From Amycolatopsis methanolica 239 (GTDB taxonomy: Bacteria; Actinomycetota; Actinomycetes; Mycobacteriales; Pseudonocardiaceae), in the NCBI RefSeq assembly GCF_000739085.1, contig NZ_CP009110.1, forward strand, positions 5,704,001 to 5,768,000: 64,000 nucleotides of DNA. The letters are read 5' to 3'. Shown one piece after another: positions 8,486-17,146 of this stretch (positions are counted from its first letter, which is position 1; the number at the start of each line of letters is the position of its first letter). Under the pieces are notes generated by a model. The model had not been told where the DNA came from. It worked only from the letters and a program-made list of their open reading frames with translations, and ran no database searches. Both the position numbers and the translations under genes were made by a program.

Positions 8486-9199
8486 TCACCGCAGCGTCTT
8501 CAGGTGCTCGGCCAGCCACCCGCGGGCGGCCCGCCACAAGCCGGCGCCGAGCGAGACCCGCGCGACGCCCAGCTCGGCCAGCTCGGCGACGGGACCGTTG
8601 GCGTTGACCGCGGCCGGGCTCACCGCCCGCACGAAACTCGGCCAGCACCTTCGCGGTCGCGCAGCAGGATCGGGTACACGCAGTCCGCACCGGCGTCCAG
8701 GTACGCCCGTGCGCGCTCGATCGCCGCCGGCAGCACCGCACGCGGGTCCGGAGCGCGCAGGAACACGTCGATGCGGGCGTTGATCACCAGGTCCCGCCCC
8801 GCGGCCTCGCGCACCGCCGCCAGCCGTGCCGCCTGCTCCTCGACCGGCCGCACACCGCCGCCCGCGTGGTCGGTGTCCTCGTAGTTGCAGCCGACCGCGC
8901 CGGTGGCCCAGCAGCCGCTCGGCGAACTCCGGTCCGGGCAGCCCGTAGCCGCTCTCGGCGTCCACCGTCACCGGCACCGACACCGCCCGCGCGATGCGTG
9001 TGGCGGCGGCGAACATCTCCTCGGCGGGCGCGGCCTCCCCGCCCGGGTAGCCCAGCGCGGCGGCGACGACCACCGACGACGTGGCCACCACCGGGAAGCC
9101 GGCCTCCTCGACCAGCCGCGCGGTGTCGGCGTCCCACGCGTTCGGCAGGAGCAGCGGTTTACCCGGGACGTGCAGCGCCCGCAGCGCCTCGGCGGTCAC
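8486..9199 (-). pseudogene. PEP mutase/isocitrate lyase family enzyme, three frame disruptions
   Basis: The N-terminus (ALHVPGKPLLLPNAWDADTA, then VDAESGYGLP with the metal-binding acid) and the C-terminus (AVNANGPVAELAELGVARVS) are in one frame. The middle (GGVRPVEEQAARL, INARIDVFLRAP, DAGADCVYPI) reads in others. The shifts fit single extra bases near the LLG/HRRG junction, in GAAGGTG (about 8651) and in GAGTTTC (about 8636), which together restore the original frame. The family includes phosphonopyruvate hydrolases, methylisocitrate lyases and related C-C lyases. As written it cannot make a full protein, but three compensating single-base insertions could also be sequencing errors. GTG at 9199 overlaps the CMD remnant stop. 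Confidence 0.75.
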
Positions 9200-9486
9200 T
9201 TGGGGTCCGCCGGGAGCGGCTTGTGGCTGGTGACGCCGAGCCGGTTGAACGCGTTGATCACCGTCGCCACCCACGCGACCGCGACGTACTGGTCTTCGGT
9301 GAACACGCTGGTCGCCTGCTGGTAGACGTCGTCGGGCACGTCCTGGTTCTGCGGCAGCCGGGTCATCGCGTCGGTCAGCGCGAGCGCGGCCCGTTCCAGC
9401 TCGGTGTAGAGGTCGACGGTGTGCAGGTGGAGGATCGACTTGTAGGCCTCGGGCAGCGCGGCGGACAACTGGATTCGCTTGGTCAT
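9196..9486 (-). pseudogene. Carboxymuconolactone decarboxylase/AhpD-like remnant lacking its CxxC core
   Basis: The 96-residue frame begins RIQLSAALPEAYKSILHL and continues directly with TELERAALALTDAMTRL and VAVAWVATVINAFNRLGV, which are the first and last thirds of AhpD-core proteins of about 150 residues. The intervening 35-45 residues, including the redox CxxC and the following His, are missing, so peroxidase-type activity should be lost. It is divergent from a MocR-type regulator remnant, the arrangement commonly seen for regulator-controlled CMD genes. Confidence 0.7.
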
Positions 9487-9520
9487 GACGACCACGCTGT
9501 CCGCCGCTGGCACACGGGTA

Positions 9521-9555
9521 TGGTCCAGTTCTGGGGCGCGTTCGTGGTCCAGTTC
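9521..9555. promoter_or_regulatory. Direct repeat, likely MocR-type regulator sites
   Basis: TGGTCCAGTTC occurs at 9521-9531 and again at 9545-9555, 24 bp apart in the same orientation, between the CMD remnant and the MocR remnant. MocR regulators (GabR, PdxR) are known to bind spaced direct repeats, so these are probably the relic operator of this divergent pair. Confidence 0.55.
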
Positions 9556-10757
9556 CGACCTGCAACCTCGACTGGTCGCCGTCCGCGGGCAGGCGCGGGC
9601 TGGCGGACGCGTTGCGCCATGCCATCCGCGAAGGCCGCCTCGCGCCTGGCACGGCGCTGCCCTCGACGCGTGCGCTCGCGGCCGTCCGCGGAACCCCGCG
9701 AGAAGTCCGGGCCGCCCACGTCCGCCTGGTTCCAGGACGCGCGCTGGGACCTGTTCCCCGGCCGGCCCGACCTGTCGTCGTTCCCCCGCACGGCGTGGGC
9801 GTCCGCCATGCGCCGGGTCCTGCAATCGCTGCCCGCCGGGTCGTTCGACTACGGCGACCCGGCCGGGCCCGCCGTGCTGCGCGAAGCCCTGGCCCGGTAC
9901 CTCGCACGCAGCCGGGGCGTGCTGGCCGATCCGGACCGGATCCTGGTGTGCGGCGGCTACTCCCACGCGATCAGCGTGCTCGGGCACCTGTTCCACGAGA
10001 TCGCCTTCGAAGACCCGTCGCTGCCGGAGTTCCGCGACGGCGCGGCCAAGGGCGGCGCGGTCGCGGTGGACGAACGCGGCATCCGGGTGTCCGAACTGGA
10101 CAGTCCGGTGCCGTCGTGACCTCGGCGCACCGATACCCGCTCGGGATCACGCTCGCCCCGGAACGCCGGTCAGCGCTGGCGTGCTGGGCGGCCGCGGGTG
10201 GCCTGGTGATCGAGGACGACTACGACGGCGAGTTCCGGTTCGACCGCCAGCCGGTCGGTGCGGTGCAGTCGCTCGCGCCGGAGCGGATCATCTACGCGGG
10301 CGGGGTCAGCAAGACGCTCGCGCCGTCGCTGCGGATCGGCTGGCTGGTCCTGCCGCGGCGCCTGGTCGGGCCGGTGCTCGACACGATGACGGCGCTGGGC
10401 TGGCGCGCCCCGGTGATCGACCACCTGGCACTGGCGGACCTGCTGAACTCCAGCGCGTACGACCGGCATGTCCGGTAGCGCCGGGTCGCCTACCGCCGCC
10501 GCCGCGACCGGCTGATCGCCGCGCTACCGCCGGGGTTCGTGCCGGAAGGCATCTCCGCGGGACTGCACCTGGTGCTGCGCGTGCCCGACGAAGCCGCCGT
10601 GCTGCGGGCGCTGCGCGCGCGATCGGTGGCGGTGGACTACCTGAGCCGCTACTGGACGGGCACCGGACCCGGCGGACTGGTGATCGGCTACGCGACCCCG
10701 GCCGAGCACGCGTTCGGCCCGGCGGTGGAGGCGCTGGTGGACGGCCTGCGCGCCTGA
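9545..10757 (+). pseudogene. MocR-type (GntR/aminotransferase) regulator remnant
   Basis: A winged-helix start (LDWSPSAGRRGLADALRHAI, EGRLAPGTALPSTRALA) is cut short and joined out of frame to an aminotransferase-like domain (RPDLSSFPRTAW, GSFDYGDPAGPAVLREALA). The frame breaks again near 10117. It then resumes with PLGITLAPERRSAL, VIEDDYDGEFRF and the PLP-lysine segment IYAGGVSKTLAPSLRIGW. A TAG at 10476-10478 interrupts the next helix, after which AVLRALRARSVAVDYLSRYW finishes the domain. At least two frameshifts, one internal deletion and one nonsense codon make it nonfunctional. Confidence 0.8.
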
Positions 10758-10758
10758 G

Positions 10759-11727
10759 TCACCCGCGGCCGGCGCGCAGTGCCGCGAGCAGCTCGTCGGC
10801 CGCGGCGTACGGGTCCAGCTCGCGCTCGACGACCTTCTTCGCCACCGCGGGCAGGTGCCCGCCGCCGTGCAGGTCGGTCAGCCGCGCCTGCAGCTCGCGC
10901 AGCGCGATGGCCGCCACCTCGTCCGCGGCTCGCTCGGCGCGGCGGCGCTCCAGCTCCCCGTGCGAAACCAGCCAGTCGTGGTGCTCGGACAGCGCCTTGA
11001 CCAGGTCCTGCGCGCCTTCGCCGCGCGCGGCGACCGTCCGCACGATCGGCTGCCGCCAGCTCTCGCCGCGGATCTCCCGCCGCGCGTAGGCGATCATCTG
11101 CTTCAGGTCGCGCACCACGGTCTCCGCGCCGTCGCGGTCGGCCTTGTTCACCACGAACACGTCGGCGATCTCCAGCACCCCGGCCTTGGCCGCCTGGATC
11201 CCGTCGCCGAGCCCGGGCGCGAGCAGCACCACCGTGGTGTCGGCCAGCTTCACGACGTCCACTTCGGACTGACCGACCCCGACGGTCTCGATCAGGACGA
11301 CGTCGAACCCGGCGGCGTCGAGCACCCGCACGGCCTGCGGCGTCGCCCAGGACAGGCCGCCCAGGTGCCCGCGGGTGGCCATCGAGCGGATGAACACCCC
11401 CGGATCGGTGGCGTGCTCGGTCATCCGGATCCGGTCGCCGAGCAGCGCCCCGCCCGAGAACGGTGACGACGGGTCGATCGCGAGGACCCCGACCCGCTTG
11501 CCCTCCGCGCGCAACGCGGACAGCAGCATGGACGTCGAAGTCGACTTGCCGACCCCGGGCGGCCCGGTCAGGCCGATCACCCGCGCCCGGCCGGTGTGCG
11601 GCGTGAGCGCCGCGGCGACCTCACGCAGGCGCGGGTGCGCGTCCTCGACCAGCGAGATCAGCCTGGCGACCGCGCGCGGCTGTCCCTCCCGCGCGCGGTC
11701 GACGAGCTCCCCGACGTCCAATGGCAC
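10759..11727 (-). CDS. meaB: Methylmalonyl-CoA mutase-associated GTPase MeaB
   Basis: 322 residues, G3E-family P-loop GTPase that protects and reloads adenosylcobalamin-dependent methylmalonyl-CoA or ethylmalonyl-CoA mutase. P-loop GPPGVGKST is at 55-63, the switch/Walker B region ETVGVGQSEVDV near 147-158, and NKAD guanine specificity motif at 194-197. The GTG start at 11727 shares one base with the thiolase stop, indicating an operon. No mutase gene is present in the window, so the partner must lie elsewhere. Confidence 0.93.
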   Translation of the reverse strand: MPLDVGELVDRAREGQPRAVARLISLVEDAHPRLREVAAALTPHTGRARVIGLTGPPGVGKSTSTSMLLSALRAEGKRVGVLAIDPSSPFSGGALLGDRIRMTEHATDPGVFIRSMATRGHLGGLSWATPQAVRVLDAAGFDVVLIETVGVGQSEVDVVKLADTTVVLLAPGLGDGIQAAKAGVLEIADVFVVNKADRDGAETVVRDLKQMIAYARREIRGESWRQPIVRTVAARGEGAQDLVKALSEHHDWLVSHGELERRRAERAADEVAAIALRELQARLTDLHGGGHLPAVAKKVVERELDPYAAADELLAALRAGRG

Positions 11728-12914
11728 TACAGCGCGGGCACCTTGATCAGCAACGCGTCGCCCTGGCCACCGCCACCGCACAGCCCGGCCGCGCCGAGGC
11801 CGCCGCCGCGGCGGCGCAGCTCGTGCACCAGGTGCACGGCCAGGCGGGCACCGGACGCGCCGATCGGGTGGCCGAGCGCGATGGCACCGCCGTCGACGTT
11901 CACGATCTCCGGGTCGATGCCCAGCGCCTTGGTCGACACCAGGCCGACCGCGGCGAACGCCTCGTTGATCTCGACCAGGTCCAGCGCGCTCGCGTCCAGC
12001 TTCGCCTTCGCCAGCGCGGCCTTGATCGCGTTGGACGGCTGCTCGTGCAGGCTCGCGTCCGGGCCGGCGACGACACCGTGGGCGCCGATCTCGGCGAGCG
12101 GCTCCAGGCCGAGCTCCTCGGCCTTGGCCCGGCTGGCGACGACGACCGCGGCGGCGCCGTCGGAGATCTGCGATGCCGAGCCCGCGGTGATGGTGCCGTC
12201 CGAGGCGAACGCCGGACGCAGCTTGGCCAGGCTCTCCGCGGTGGTGTCGGCGCGCACGCCCTCGTCGGTGTCGAACACGACCGGGTCGCCCTTGCGCTGC
12301 GGGATGGACACCGGCGCCAGCTCGGCCTTGAACCGGCCGGCTTCGGCGGCCGCGACCGCGCGCTGGTGCGAGCGGGCCGAGAAGGCGTCCTGGTCCTCGC
12401 GCGTGATGCCGTAGCGGGAGTTGTACTTCTCCGTGGACGCGCCCATCGCGCACTGGTCGAACGCGCAGAACAAGCCGTCGTAGGCCATGTGGTCGAGCAA
12501 TGCGGTGTCGCCGTACTTGAAGCCGGACCGCGACTTCGGCAGCAGGTGCGGCGCCTGGGTCATCGACTCCTGGCCGCCGGCCACCACGAGGTCGAATTCG
12601 CCTGCGCGGATGAGCTGGTCGGCCAGCGCGATGGCGTCCAGGCCGGACAGGCACACCTTGTTGATGGTCAGCGCGGGCACGTCCATCGGGATGCCCGCGG
12701 CGACCGCGGCCTGACGGGCCGGGATCTGGCCCGCGCCCGCGGTGAGCACCTGGCCCATGATCGTGTACTGCACCTTGTCCGGGGACACCCCGGCCTGCTC
12801 CAGCGCGGCCTTGATGGCGATCCCTCCGAGTTGCGCGCCGGTGAAGTCCTTCAGTGAACCGAGCAGACGCCCGATCGGGGTACGCGCGGCACCCAGGATG
12901 ACGGAACCGGACAC
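11727..12914 (-). CDS. Acetyl-CoA C-acetyltransferase (thiolase)
   Basis: 395 residues. Catalytic nucleophile Cys88 lies in NKVCLSGL, the [10 protein letters not shown] motif supplies the active-site His near 353, and a second Cys is in [10 protein letters not shown] near the C-terminus. It condenses two acetyl-CoA to acetoacetyl-CoA or runs in reverse. GTG at 12914 has GGAGGCTGCT upstream; longer upstream starts have no homology. It is coupled to meaB and divergent from methylmalonyl-CoA epimerase. With Ccr nearby this is consistent with the first step of the ethylmalonyl-CoA pathway. Confidence 0.92.
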   Translation of the reverse strand: MSGSVILGAARTPIGRLLGSLKDFTGAQLGGIAIKAALEQAGVSPDKVQYTIMGQVLTAGAGQIPARQAAVAAGIPMDVPALTINKVCLSGLDAIALADQLIRAGEFDLVVAGGQESMTQAPHLLPKSRSGFKYGDTALLDHMAYDGLFCAFDQCAMGASTEKYNSRYGITREDQDAFSARSHQRAVAAAEAGRFKAELAPVSIPQRKGDPVVFDTDEGVRADTTAESLAKLRPAFASDGTITAGSASQISDGAAAVVVASRAKAEELGLEPLAEIGAHGVVAGPDASLHEQPSNAIKAALAKAKLDASALDLVEINEAFAAVGLVSTKALGIDPEIVNVDGGAIALGHPIGASGARLAVHLVHELRRRGGGLGAAGLCGGGGQGDALLIKVPAL

Positions 12915-13032
12915 AGCAGCCTCCAACAGACGAACGACGGCGGTCGATCCGACGATACCCGGAGCGGCCGTCCAGTACAGGTGTGAGCCGTGGCACCCAC
13001 GCACCCGGGTGCCGGGCTTTATCCTCACCACT

Positions 13033-13476
13033 ATGAATGACGCGCTGAAGCCGTTCGTGACGACCATCGACCACGTCGGCATCGCCGTCGCCGATCTCGA
13101 CGCCGCGATCGACTTCTACGCGGAGAACTTCGGCATGATCGCCACGCACTCCGAGGTCAACGAGGAGCAGGGCGTGCGCGAGGCGATGCTGCACGCGCCG
13201 GGCGACGAGTCCGGCCCCGCCATCCAGCTGCTCGCGCCGCTGCGCCCGGACTCGACGATCGGGAAGTTCCTCGACACCAAGGGCCCCGGCCTGCAGCAGG
13301 TCGCCTACCGGGTCACCGACGTCGAGGCCGCGGCCGAGGCGCTGCGCGCCAAGGGGCTGCGCCTGCTGTACGACAAGGCCAAGCGCGGCACCGCGAACAG
13401 CAAGGTCAACTTCGTGCACCCGAAGGACGCCGGCGGGGTGCTCGTCGAACTGGTCGAGCCCGCCGCGTCGCACTAA
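13033..13476 (+). CDS. mce: Methylmalonyl-CoA epimerase
   Basis: 147 residues of the vicinal-oxygen-chelate fold. The metal ligand His14 is in TIDHVGIAV, a second ligand region is in [11 protein letters not shown], and the C-terminal VLVELVEP supplies the Glu ligand. It interconverts (2R)- and (2S)-methylmalonyl-CoA, linking Ccr/mutase chemistry to succinyl-CoA. Its stop overlaps that of the opposing TetR gene by two bases. It is divergent from the thiolase-meaB operon across a 118-bp intergenic region. Confidence 0.93.
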   Translation: MNDALKPFVTTIDHVGIAVADLDAAIDFYAENFGMIATHSEVNEEQGVREAMLHAPGDESGPAIQLLAPLRPDSTIGKFLDTKGPGLQQVAYRVTDVEAAAEALRAKGLRLLYDKAKRGTANSKVNFVHPKDAGGVLVELVEPAASH

Positions 13477-14063
13477 CCCGGCGCCGGCCGGGCCATCAGC
13501 GCGTCGGCGACGAAGTTCAGCTCCCGCTCCATCAGGTCCGGCGGGTCGTCCCCGGCGTGCCGTGCCACCGAGTGCCGGTAGCTCACCGCGAGCGCCAGCA
13601 GCCCGGCCGCGCTGTCCACGTCGGCCACCGCGAGGTCGCCCTCGCCCGCGGCGATGATCACCGTGCGGACCTGCCGGACCAGCTGCTGGAACCGGTCGTG
13701 CAGCGCGTCCCGCACCGCCCGGTGGGTGTCGGCCTCCCGCCACAGCAGGTGGGACAGCATCCGCGACCTGGCGAGCCGCGCGTCGAGTTCGGACACTAGC
13801 CGCCGCAGGCTCTCCGCGATGTCGCCGGGCACCACGACCCGCGCGGCGTCGATCTGCTCGTCCGGCAGGCGCTTGATGAGCGCGGTGAGCAGGTCTGCCT
13901 TGCGGCGGAAGTAGTAGTGCACGAGACCCTTGGGGACGCCGGCGCGCTCGGCGATCCGAGAGGTCGGAGTGGCGTCGAAACCGCTTTCCGCGAACAGGTC
14001 CTCGGCCGCGCGGAGGATCCGCTCCTTGGCCGGCAGGTCGTCCCCGTGTTCGGTGCGCGCCAC
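13473..14063 (-). CDS. TetR-family transcriptional regulator
   Basis: 196 residues from GTG at 14063. N-terminal helix-turn-helix about 14-58 (ERILRAAEDLFAESGFDAT, then AGVPKGLVHYYFRRKADLL), followed by an all-helical ligand domain. Its position between methylmalonyl-CoA epimerase and the SPW/ccr divergent region makes it the best candidate regulator of the C2/methylmalonyl genes. Two palindromes at 14591-14610 and 14684-14697 are plausible targets. Confidence 0.88.
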   Translation of the reverse strand: MARTEHGDDLPAKERILRAAEDLFAESGFDATPTSRIAERAGVPKGLVHYYFRRKADLLTALIKRLPDEQIDAARVVVPGDIAESLRRLVSELDARLARSRMLSHLLWREADTHRAVRDALHDRFQQLVRQVRTVIIAAGEGDLAVADVDSAAGLLALAVSYRHSVARHAGDDPPDLMERELNFVADALMARPAPG

Positions 14064-14146
14064 TCCGCCCGCCTTTCGTACAGCTCGCCAGCCCACAACG
14101 CTAACCGAAAACCGGCGCGTCGTGGGCCGACCCCGGGCGCGACGGC

Positions 14147-14521
14147 TCAGTGCGCCGTCGTCATCCCACCGCGGTGCACCGCGTTCGCGACGGGCAGGGC
14201 CGCCAGCCCGGCGATCGCGGTGAGGGCTCCGATGATCCACGAGGACCACGCCGCCACGTCCAGTGCCGTGTACGTCATCACCCACGGCGCGACGAACAAC
14301 AGCGCCCCGAGCACGACCTGGACCCCCTCGCCGTAGACGAGTCCCGGCATGGACAGCGAAAGCAGGCCGTCCAGCGCGATGAGGGCGCCCAGAACGATCA
14401 TCGTCCACATGGTGGTGGTGTCGGTGTCGGCCCACAGGGGCGTCAGGACCGCCACCACCCCGAGCACGACCTCGGCCCAGTCGTGCGGACGGGTCCACGC
14501 CCGCGTCGAACTCTCAGCCAT
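14147..14521 (-). CDS. SPW-repeat membrane protein
   Basis: 124 residues with four hydrophobic helices arranged as two similar halves. Each half starts with an amphipathic element followed by a helix (LGVVAVLTPLWADTDT; LGALLFVAPWVMTYT), the pattern of the SPW repeat family. No catalytic residues are visible. Such proteins are common in actinobacteria and some alphaproteobacteria, with unknown function. Divergent from ccr. Confidence 0.8.
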   Translation of the reverse strand: MAESSTRAWTRPHDWAEVVLGVVAVLTPLWADTDTTTMWTMIVLGALIALDGLLSLSMPGLVYGEGVQVVLGALLFVAPWVMTYTALDVAAWSSWIIGALTAIAGLAALPVANAVHRGGMTTAH

Positions 14522-14590
14522 TCGTGATCACCTCCGAACCCGATCCGGGAAACCGCTCGGCGCGGTTTCCACACTGCCATGGTGCGCCTT

Positions 14591-14610
14591 GATTGGCCGG
14601 CCGGTCAATC
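14591..14610. promoter_or_regulatory. Near-perfect 20-bp palindrome in the SPW/ccr intergenic region
   Basis: GATTGGCCGGCCGGTCAATC is symmetric except for one mismatched pair. The size and symmetry suit a TetR dimer. It is 70 bp upstream of the SPW gene and 123 bp upstream of ccr. Confidence 0.5.
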
Positions 14611-14683
14611 ACGTCCGGATCACGGCCAACCCGGCAGAACGGACGGGTGAGGTAGCCCTCCTCCCGGACAGTGGCGGATGACG

Positions 14684-14697
14684 TTACTGGCCAGTAA
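14684..14697. promoter_or_regulatory. 14-bp palindrome immediately upstream of ccr
   Basis: TTACTGGCCAGTAA is a perfect palindrome; its flanks extend the symmetry to 20 bp with one mismatch. It ends 35 bp before the ccr start, where a repressor would cover the promoter or transcript start. Similar TTAC...GTAA sites are typical of TetR or GntR regulators of acyl-CoA metabolism. Confidence 0.55.
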
Positions 14698-14732
14698 TGT
14701 CAGGCCACTCAACCCAGCGCAGGGAGGCGGAC

Positions 14733-16070
14733 ATGACGATCACGGACATCCGGGATGCGATCCTCACCGGCGAGACCGCCGAAGTGGGCGCTCTGCCGGT
14801 GCCGGAGGCCTACCGCGGCGTGACGGTCCACGCCGACGAGGCCGGCATGTTCGACGGCATCCCCTCCCGGGACAAGGACCCGCGCAAGTCGCTGCACGTC
14901 GACGAGGTGCCCACCCCCGAGCCGGGGCCCGGCGAGGCGCTGATCGCCGTGATGGCCAGCGCGATCAACTACAACACCGTGTGGACGTCGATCTTCGAGC
15001 CGATCCCCACGTTCAAGTTCCTGCAGCGCTACGGGAAGCTGTCGCCGCTGGCCAAGCGCCACGACCAGCCCTACCACGTGGTCGGTTCGGACGCGGCCGG
15101 CGTCGTGCTGCGCACCGGGCCGGGCGTGCACCGGTGGAAGCCGGGCGACGAGATCGTCGCGCACTGCCTCAACGTCGAGCTGGAGGGCCCGGACGGGCAC
15201 AACGACACGATGCTCGACTCCGACCAGCGGATCTGGGGCTTCGAGACGAACTTCGGCGGGCTCGCGGAGCTGGCGCTGGTCAAGGCCAACCAGCTGATGC
15301 CCAAGCCGGACCACCTGACCTGGGAGGAGGCCGCCTGCCCCGGGCTGGTCAACTCCACCGCCTACCGGCAGCTGGTGACCACCAACGGCGCGAACATGAA
15401 GCAGGGCGACGTCGTGCTGATCTGGGGCGCCTCGGGCGGGCTCGGGTCGTACGCGACGCAATTCGCGCTTAACGGCGGCGCGATCCCGGTGTGCGTGGTG
15501 TCCAGCCCGGAGAAGGCGGAGATCGTCCGCCGGATGGGTGCCGAACTGGTGATCGACCGCAATGCGGAGGGTTACCGGTTCTGGAAGGACGAGAACACAC
15601 AGGACCCGAAGGAGTGGCAGCGCTTCGGCGCGCGCATCCGAGAGTTGACCGGCGGTGAGGACCCGGACATCGTGTTCGAGCACCCCGGCCGGGAAACGTT
15701 CGGCGCGTCGGTCTACGCGGCGCGCAAGGGCGGCACGATCGTCACCTGCGCATCCACCTCCGGATACCTGCACCAGTACGACAACCGGTACCTGTGGATG
15801 AACCTGAAACGGATCATCGGCTCGCATTTCGCGAATTACCGCGAGTCGTGGGAGGCCAACCGGTTGATCGCGAAAGGCCTGATCCACCCGACGCTGTCCC
15901 GGACCTACTCGATGACAGAGACCGGGCAGGCGGCGCTGGACGTGCACCGCAACGCCCACCAGGGCAAGGTCGGTGTGTTGTGTCTCGCCCCGGAGGAGGG
16001 TTTGGGCGTGCGCGATGTGGAGAAGCGGTCCAAGCACATCGACCGGATCAATTTGTTCCGCGGCGCCTAA
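14733..16070 (+). CDS. ccr: Crotonyl-CoA carboxylase/reductase
   Basis: 445 residues, MDR superfamily. It reductively carboxylates crotonyl-CoA with NADPH and CO2 to (2S)-ethylmalonyl-CoA. The NADPH motif GASGGLGS is at 232-239. The CO2-pocket residues described for the Kitasatospora setae enzyme (N81, F170, E171, H365) occur here at the same numbers: INYN, GFE and GSHF. ATG at 14733 follows AGGGAGGCGG. Together with thiolase, epimerase and MeaB nearby it marks an ethylmalonyl-CoA pathway block. It could also supply extender units for polyketides. Confidence 0.96.
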   Translation: MTITDIRDAILTGETAEVGALPVPEAYRGVTVHADEAGMFDGIPSRDKDPRKSLHVDEVPTPEPGPGEALIAVMASAINYNTVWTSIFEPIPTFKFLQRYGKLSPLAKRHDQPYHVVGSDAAGVVLRTGPGVHRWKPGDEIVAHCLNVELEGPDGHNDTMLDSDQRIWGFETNFGGLAELALVKANQLMPKPDHLTWEEAACPGLVNSTAYRQLVTTNGANMKQGDVVLIWGASGGLGSYATQFALNGGAIPVCVVSSPEKAEIVRRMGAELVIDRNAEGYRFWKDENTQDPKEWQRFGARIRELTGGEDPDIVFEHPGRETFGASVYAARKGGTIVTCASTSGYLHQYDNRYLWMNLKRIIGSHFANYRESWEANRLIAKGLIHPTLSRTYSMTETGQAALDVHRNAHQGKVGVLCLAPEEGLGVRDVEKRSKHIDRINLFRGA

Positions 16071-16084
16071 GTAGTCTGGGCCGC

Positions 16085-17146
16085 ATGAGCCTTGGCGACG
16101 AACGAGAGCTTGTACCGCTCGGCGCGGGTTTCGACCTGGCCAAGCGTGGTTACGACCGCCACCAGGTCGACGAGCACCTCGAACGGCTGGACAGCGACCT
16201 GAAAATGCTCGCCGCCGACCGGGATGCCGCCATCTCGCAGGCCGGCGACCTCGCCCGGCAGCTGGAGCAGGCTCGCGGCGAGATCGAGAACCTGCGCGGC
16301 CAGGTGGAGCGGCTCGGCCAGCCGCCGACGACGGTCGAGGGCCTGTCCGAGCGGTTGCAGCGCATGCTACGGCTGGCGCAGGAGGAGGCCGCCGACACGC
16401 GGGCCCGCGCGGAGGCCGAGGCCGGGCACATCCGGGCGAAGGCCGAGTCGGACGCCAGCGCCATGCGCGCCCGCTACGAGCAGCTGCTGTCCGAGCTGGA
16501 CGCGCGGCGCAAGGAGATGGAGGCCGAGCACCGCAAGGTGCTGGAGACCGCCCGCGCCGAGGCCGAGTCCATCACGAACAAGGCCAAGGAGGAGCGGGAC
16601 CGGCTGGACCGCGAGGCCGAGCAGCGCCGCACGCAGGTCGAAGAGGACTTCGAGATCGCGATGGCGGCGCGGCGCACCGAGGCGATGCGGGTGCTGGCGG
16701 AGCAGGAGGCGACCAGCAAGGCGGAAGCCGAGCGCCGCGTCCGCGAAGCGACGGACGAGGCTGCGGCGATCCGCAAGAAGGTCGCCGAGGAGGAGGCCGC
16801 CGCGAAAGCCGAGATCGAACGCCGCCGCCGCGAGTCCATCGAGGACGCCAACCGCCGCAAGACGGAGTCGATCACCGAAGCGAACGCCCGGGTGGCGGAA
16901 GCATCCGACGAGGCGGCGCGCCGCGTGCGCGAAGCCACGGAGGAGTCGAACCGCCGCATCAACGCGGCCGCCGACCGGGTGGAGGCGCTGCGCAAACTGC
17001 GCGCGGGAATCGCCGAACAGGTCAAGGCCGCGCGCGAAGTGCTGCTAGAGGCCAATTCGGTACTCGGCGAGGCCGAACCGGTGATCGAGCCGTTGCCCGA
17101 GGAACGGGAGAGCGCGCCAGCGGGCAAGCCCTCCGGAGGCCAGTAG
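16085..17146 (+). CDS. DivIVA-domain-like coiled-coil protein
   Basis: 353 residues. A short DivIVA-like head (FDLAKRGYDRHQVDEHLERL, about 16-35) precedes an almost unbroken coiled coil (about 36-325) rich in Ala, Glu and Arg with heptad pattern and no Cys. The C-terminal tail is Pro/Gly-rich. Such proteins act in polar growth and cell-wall scaffolding in filamentous actinobacteria. It starts 15 nt after the ccr stop, so read-through is likely. A function specific to ccr is not implied. Confidence 0.8.
   Translation: MSLGDERELVPLGAGFDLAKRGYDRHQVDEHLERLDSDLKMLAADRDAAISQAGDLARQLEQARGEIENLRGQVERLGQPPTTVEGLSERLQRMLRLAQEEAADTRARAEAEAGHIRAKAESDASAMRARYEQLLSELDARRKEMEAEHRKVLETARAEAESITNKAKEERDRLDREAEQRRTQVEEDFEIAMAARRTEAMRVLAEQEATSKAEAERRVREATDEAAAIRKKVAEEEAAAKAEIERRRRESIEDANRRKTESITEANARVAEASDEAARRVREATEESNRRINAAADRVEALRKLRAGIAEQVKAAREVLLEANSVLGEAEPVIEPLPEERESAPAGKPSGGQ

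Noticed and set aside
10759-13743. A 994-codon open frame across meaB, thiolase and epimerase regions
   Set aside because: Only the last 322 codons (MeaB) show homology; the rest is antisense or off-frame to thiolase and epimerase and lacks domain content.
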